Below are positions 57,914-64,000 of a stretch of DNA of 64,000 nucleotides, piece after piece. The notes beneath the pieces were generated by a model, which saw only the letters and a list, made by a program, of their open reading frames with translations, was not told the DNA's origin and did no database searches. The position numbers were made by a program, and so were the translations under genes. The stretch comes from Raphanus sativus (taxonomy: Eukaryota; Streptophyta; Magnoliopsida; Brassicales; Brassicaceae): contig NC_079517.1 in assembly GCF_000801105.2 (NCBI RefSeq), positions 11,098,001 through 11,162,000 of the forward strand. Reading direction: 5' to 3'. Every line of letters starts with the position of its first letter. Within the stretch, counting starts at the first letter, position 1.

Positions 57914-59783
57914 CTGTTGGATTAGATTGCGGTGATGTAATGTGATGATGAAGTGAAAAAGAGTTTGACTTGTCCCCACGTGTGTCAGGGCTGAAAAGCA
58001 AACCTTCTTACCGGACTAGAAGGATGTGAGAGGCTCACATGGGTGTTGTGTGGTGACGTAATCCTAGTACACATAACTCGTAGTTTGTATTATGTTTATA
58101 GATTTTGTAAGTGTGGGAATAGAGATCCGGAAAAAAATGATTTTGTTGTTTCCTGTAAGCGTAAGATATCAATATTGGGAATCCAAATTATAAAGGATAT
58201 CAAATCGTGTGTATATCAATGAAATCAACATGGTTCGTAACTCGCAGCAAGTGTGCCAACTAGCACCCGATTCTAGAATTGTTTTAGTGCTACAATTAGC
58301 ATCAAATTACGAAGAAGTTACGGATCTGACAACTCATAGGAAAGCTTATGGAGTGGGCATCATCTCTTAGAGGTATTCTCCAGACCACTTCCGACCTGTT
58401 TTCAGAACATCTTCAAACCCAGCTAACAAGCATGATTGGAGTGAAGTATTCACAAAGTTCAAGGATACACTTTCATCACTTGGGTGGTATTACTAAATCG
58501 TCTATCAACTTGACCACGGCCTATAGTAGGGGATGTACTCATGCATGTCTCTTCTACCTTCAACCAGACGAAAGCAAGACCATTTTCTTATATGCACTTA
58601 CAAGTTTACAATCTAGCTCGAAATAATAGGCGATTTGAAGGGATATTAATTGGTAGACTAGTCAAATACTCGGCTTTGATTTACTATACAATGATACGAT
58701 GTTGTCACGTCCATCTTTCCTCGATTGGAGTTCTAAACAATGATCTATTTTGTTGAAGAAAGGGCAACCAAAGAAGACATCACCATATTCATCATCCATC
58801 CAACCTGCCATCTCATATGCGTCGCTGAAAAGGCGATAATGTTGGCGGTCGGAAACCTTATTGTTGAATCAAAGGCTAGAAGCAATAATTTTCTTAGATG
58901 TGTTTGCAGAATGTGTTGATTTGTGTTTTGTTTTCACTCGATATAAATTTATATGGAATTCATGCTAGTTTCATTGGATAGTTGGACTCTCCAACACATA
59001 CGATTCTGATCCCAACATATTATGGCTTCCTCAAGAGAAGTTGAATATGCTTTAGTACACTTACCCTATACAACCAGCTGATACAAAACACAATGAATAA
59101 TTGAAATTTAGTGAAAATAAATTTTAACACGTTTTTCATGTACGTACTCGCGTGTATGTATCAAGGCATTGCCATCGTCTAGTTTCTAACACTTGGAGAC
59201 CTCCGCACGTACACTACACCATCTTTTCTTATTTCACTAGAACACATTTAAATTAACAACTATAACTGCTTTAGTCATATTAAACACGTTTGGTTACTTT
59301 TGATTGTATTTCTATGTTACTATGTATTTGATTTCATTTCCTGAAAGATTTTATTTTATCTTATTATATCATTTACAATATTTATTTTTAATTATTATAC
59401 CATCTATAATAATTTTATTTTATAACACTGGTATTTTGTTTTCTAGCTCTGCTAATCCAAGTAAAAACACAAATGTAATACATTAATTTCTACTCTTCCT
59501 AGGATTTGCATGTGGCTATATGGAGTAAACATAACAAAAAGGCAGAGCTAAAATGAGAAGTTACTATAAGATTAATTGCTAACAATACCGTGTACGGTGT
59601 ATCCCAACTCTTGGCTTCTTAACCCAAATATCAACAGACTTTTTATATTTGATATTGACAGATCCATAAATCATCCGACAGTCAAAACCAATATCTGATA
59701 AATACTCAAGCATCGGTCCCTCCTTTATGCCACGCACCATCTTTAAAGCATTCTCTAGACAAAAATGAAGAATACAAAATAAA
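57914..59783. other. Intergenic region with unidentified remnant sequence
   Basis: The 3' flank of the kinase to ~58150. Then about 58230-59080 has coding-like base composition and broken frames (for example 58348-58626) whose product I cannot name; it may be a decayed transposon. The rest is AT-rich. Confidence 0.4.
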
Positions 59784-60293
59784 ATGACAAAACCAAATGT
59801 TTTTCTCCTCCCCATACTTCTTATTGCTTCTCTCTTTTACTTATCCCACACCTTAACACTTTTTGGCATCCCAATCGATGAAGTCTACATTCGTGGTACC
59901 CTGCGTTGTAGCCTTAACGGAAACCCAAGTGCACCACCAGTCTCCAATGCCACAGTCTACTTAGTATGTGGCGGCGCAAACTCAACCATCGCTCAAGCAG
60001 TGACAAATCCGTACGGTGTATTCGTCATTGTGCTCAACACAGTAGAGACGCTTTTGATCAATCCAAGTGAATGCAGTATCAAAGCAAATCTTCCGACTGG
60101 CACGTGCGAAATCATTCCACCGGACGGCACACTCAGTGCCTCAGTTAATCTGGTCAACATCACCATCAGGGGTCTTCTTTTTATAGCTAACTATGCCGCC
60201 GGTGCATTCAGGGGCGAAGCCAGGAAAGTTTTGTTATGGGGACCCCCCATAAACTACAGTGTGACGTGTATGTGTGTGAGTGTGTGCAAATGA
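59784..60293 (+). CDS. Ole e 1 / phylloplanin-like secreted protein
   Basis: 169 residues. Signal peptide (MTKPNVFLLPILLIASLFYL..., about 1-24), then a domain with IRGTLRCSLNGNP (~36-48), ATVYLVCGG, an Asn-Pro-Tyr-Gly turn, and Cys residues at about 41, 62, 98 and 108. These fit the Pollen Ole e 1/extensin superfamily and its phylloplanin branch, small secreted proteins of surfaces or cell walls. The tail after about residue 140 (GAFRGEARKVLLWGPP..., ending in CMCVSVCK) does not look like the family and may come from inserted repeat DNA. The start was chosen because the signal peptide follows it directly. Not part of the Arabidopsis synteny I recall, so possibly transposed here. Confidence 0.65.
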   Translation: MTKPNVFLLPILLIASLFYLSHTLTLFGIPIDEVYIRGTLRCSLNGNPSAPPVSNATVYLVCGGANSTIAQAVTNPYGVFVIVLNTVETLLINPSECSIKANLPTGTCEIIPPDGTLSASVNLVNITIRGLLFIANYAAGAFRGEARKVLLWGPPINYSVTCMCVSVCK

Positions 60294-62689
60294 TCCTATG
60301 TTACTTGTTCGGAGATATAAAAGTCTATATGCTCCAAATTATCTGTGTACAGTATTTATCTAAAATAATACTAGTAATTTGATATTATATCATGTATGGA
60401 ATTGTCCTTAGTACTCTACTACTCTTACGGTCTTACCCTTATACAACCAGCGGATACAAGAACAATGATGTTTTGTGACTCATACAGTTAAGTACACTGT
60501 CGATTAACATAGTACACCAAAAGTCAATTGGTTTATACGATATTTTGGTTATACGAATAAAAAAAACAAGCAGAAGCCCAAGCAATTTAATGAACAATTG
60601 AAAACCAAGTGAATATCTACACGTCTTTATTGCTCCTACTTGTTGTGTCTCTCTGATCTTTGCCAGCCGTTTCGGACGAACCTAGCAAAAGATTCGGGTG
60701 TCCATCTTTTCTCTAGAGTTTTTTGGCGATGTGTGACTAGTCATGAAGCATTTGTGCCCTTGGTCGACGCCCATAATAACCGGAGCAGGCTTGCCATCCT
60801 CTTCCACTTGGTGCTTCTTGGAGTTTCATTCGGGTTCGACTCTGTTTATTCTCTGCTGATGGATAATGTCTTTATGCAAGTACACCGGCAAATCAAGATC
60901 TTTAGCCTCTTTTGAGTTAATTTCTGTCCTTGCACATTTTTACAATTTTATCTCTTCATATTGTTCTGTACCGAGTAGCTGACTTATCTATGTTCCTTCA
61001 ATTTTGTTTTGCAGCAGAATTGGTATATGTCATTTGCAGCAGAATGAAATTACAAAGAAGAAGAGTGAAACAGTGTTTTTAAACAACGAAAACCTAAGTA
61101 AAGTTGAACCAGTCAAAAAATAACCTGCGATCAAATGAACCGGCAGATCCTGGTTCATATAGAAACTAAAATTTTGATAATAAAACAATTAACTTATCTT
61201 ATTTTAAAGTAAAATTATGATTTATTAAAGATTAATAAAATATTGTCTCTCGTCATTATTTTGTCTATAATAGATAAACCACAAGAGTCACAAACTTTAA
61301 TTTTCAAGTCAAGATATAATTTTTGTCTACTTCTCACTTTATTTAAATTATATTTCTTGATCACTTGTTTAGAAGACTTTATTAATTGAAGCATTTACGT
61401 TTGTGAATTTGTATTTCAAAATATAACTTTTAACTAATTTATATATATGTTTAATTTTCAAGTCAAGATATAATTTTTGTCTACTTCTCACTTTATTTAA
61501 ATTATATTTCTTGATCACTTGTTTAGAAGACTTTATTAATTGAAACATTTACGTTTGTGAATTTGTATTTCAAAATATAACTTTTAACTAATTTATATAT
61601 ATATATTTTTAAAATAATAAAGATTTAGAGTGATAAAATCTAGGAATAAAGTTTAAATATGTTTTTCATATTAATATTAGATTTGAACTATTAATTTATT
61701 TTATTAATTTTGTTATATTTTAATTGTTATTTTATATTTTCAAATATTATGGTTAGTTAAATATTTTATTTGATATGATCTATTTTCTAAGGATATGCAT
61801 ATTATTTATAAAATATCATTAAACTCATTAAAATTTAGTTCTCTCTACCCAATATCTTCCTTCTCTGATTACAGAACTGGTATAGCTAGTACTGAATTGA
61901 ATCAGAAGAAAGTGTAGAACAAAATTTAATTAGGAATCCAGAAAAAAACTTCAATTAATTTTCAAGCACCTATTGCCAACCTATTCCAAAAGCTGAAGTA
62001 CAATCTAGTTTTCCCACTTCTCTAACACCATCCGATTTTAAATCTATACAAGTTATTTCAAAAAATTTTGAAATTGATAAACAATATCTTAAAGAATATT
62101 TTTATCTCATAAAAATAAAAATAAAAATAAAAGATAGTGGTATTTTAAAACATTCATTAAAAAACGACTATTAGTTATTGAGAAAATTGGTATGATCATA
62201 TGAATATAAAATAAAAACTAATATCACATTCTTTAGATGGTTTGAAACATATTCCCAAGAAAATAAAATAGATTACCCTTATAAAAATGAATCAATTCAC
62301 ACTAGTTCAACTTTGTATAATACATAGGAAATAACAACATGAACCAAAGTTAGACCATATCTCAACAAAATCTCTTTACAAAATCTCTTTTGTATTAGTT
62401 ATTAATTAAATTGTTATTTTCTTTTATAATACACCATCAATCTATCAACAAAAATCAACATAACAAACATAAGAAAATTCATTAACCGTTCAAATAAAGA
62501 CAGGATTGTAACTTGCAAGCAGCACAAAGATAATGTTTATTATATTCGGGCATAACAAATTATTATTACATTCTCGCAAATACTAACGCTTACAAACATC
62601 AATATTTTTGGCAAACATAAATAAGATACACATATTTGTCTCCATTGCGAAAATACACGTTAAAGATTTTTCTTTTTTAAAAAGTCATT
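60294..62689. other. Intergenic region
   Basis: No supported gene; a 91-codon frame at 60640-60915 lacks recognisable features. A 154-bp tandem duplication is at 61296-61603. The last ~200 bases include the 3' end of GSTU12. Confidence 0.5.
61296..61603. repeat. 154-bp tandem duplication
   Basis: Units 61296-61449 and 61450-61603 are almost identical (one G/A difference noted: GAAGCATTT against GAAACATTT). Confidence 0.92.
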
Positions 62690-63994
<1,305 letters not shown>

Positions 63995-64000
63995 AAGGAA

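Noticed and set aside
58348..58626. 92-codon frame downstream of the receptor kinase
   Set aside because: No recognisable domain; neighbouring frames are broken. Kept only as possible transposon remnant.
58980..59060. Possible copia RNase H trace (a reading with SSREVEYA)
   Set aside because: Too short and unsupported by any other copia motif nearby.

Overview
This is nuclear DNA from a Brassicaceae plant, most likely Brassica or a close relative. It has AT-rich intergenic DNA, intron-containing genes with plant-type GT/AG sites, Helitrons, LTR retrotransposons and MITEs. The genes resemble those of the Arabidopsis chromosome 1 interval around At1g69790-At1g69920, and the order is kept: RLCK-VII kinase (broken), NPF2.13/NRT1.7, thioredoxin h8 (doubled here), a DUF569/fascin-like gene, an LRK10L-type receptor kinase and GSTU12. 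The Arabidopsis comparisons come from memory of the families; no search was run.

Layout. About 1-2.8 kb: decayed PBL-type kinase. 4.4-18.8 kb: Helitron-rich block, with elements in minus orientation arranged head-to-tail and partly nested. 20.2-22.7 kb: two Stowaway-like MITEs and a hAT-like element with an 8-bp target duplication. 24.2-37.8 kb: nitrate transporter NPF2.13 in four exons. Its intron 1 holds a very young 5.9-kb non-autonomous LTR element in antisense, and intron 2 holds a Mutator-like element (9-bp target duplication) and a short Helitron. 38.2-44.3 kb: tandem duplication carrying two thioredoxin h8-like genes with their promoters, separated by Helitron debris. 46.1-47.2 kb: DUF569 gene (minus). 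47.8-52.5 kb: intact Ty1/copia element (minus) with indistinguishable LTRs and one uninterrupted 1378-codon polyprotein. 54.4-55.4 kb: Helitron. 56.0-57.9 kb: intronless receptor kinase. 59.8-60.3 kb: Ole e 1/phylloplanin-like secreted protein. 62.7-63.9 kb: GSTU12 (minus), whose TATA box lies at the window edge.

The host genes form no pathway; they are neighbours kept by synteny. The striking biology is transposon structure: Helitron concatemers with a CTAG-TCTATA junction, internally repeated Helitron modules, an RPA-like first exon remnant, and a young LTR element with a GC-rich motif array inside its LTRs.
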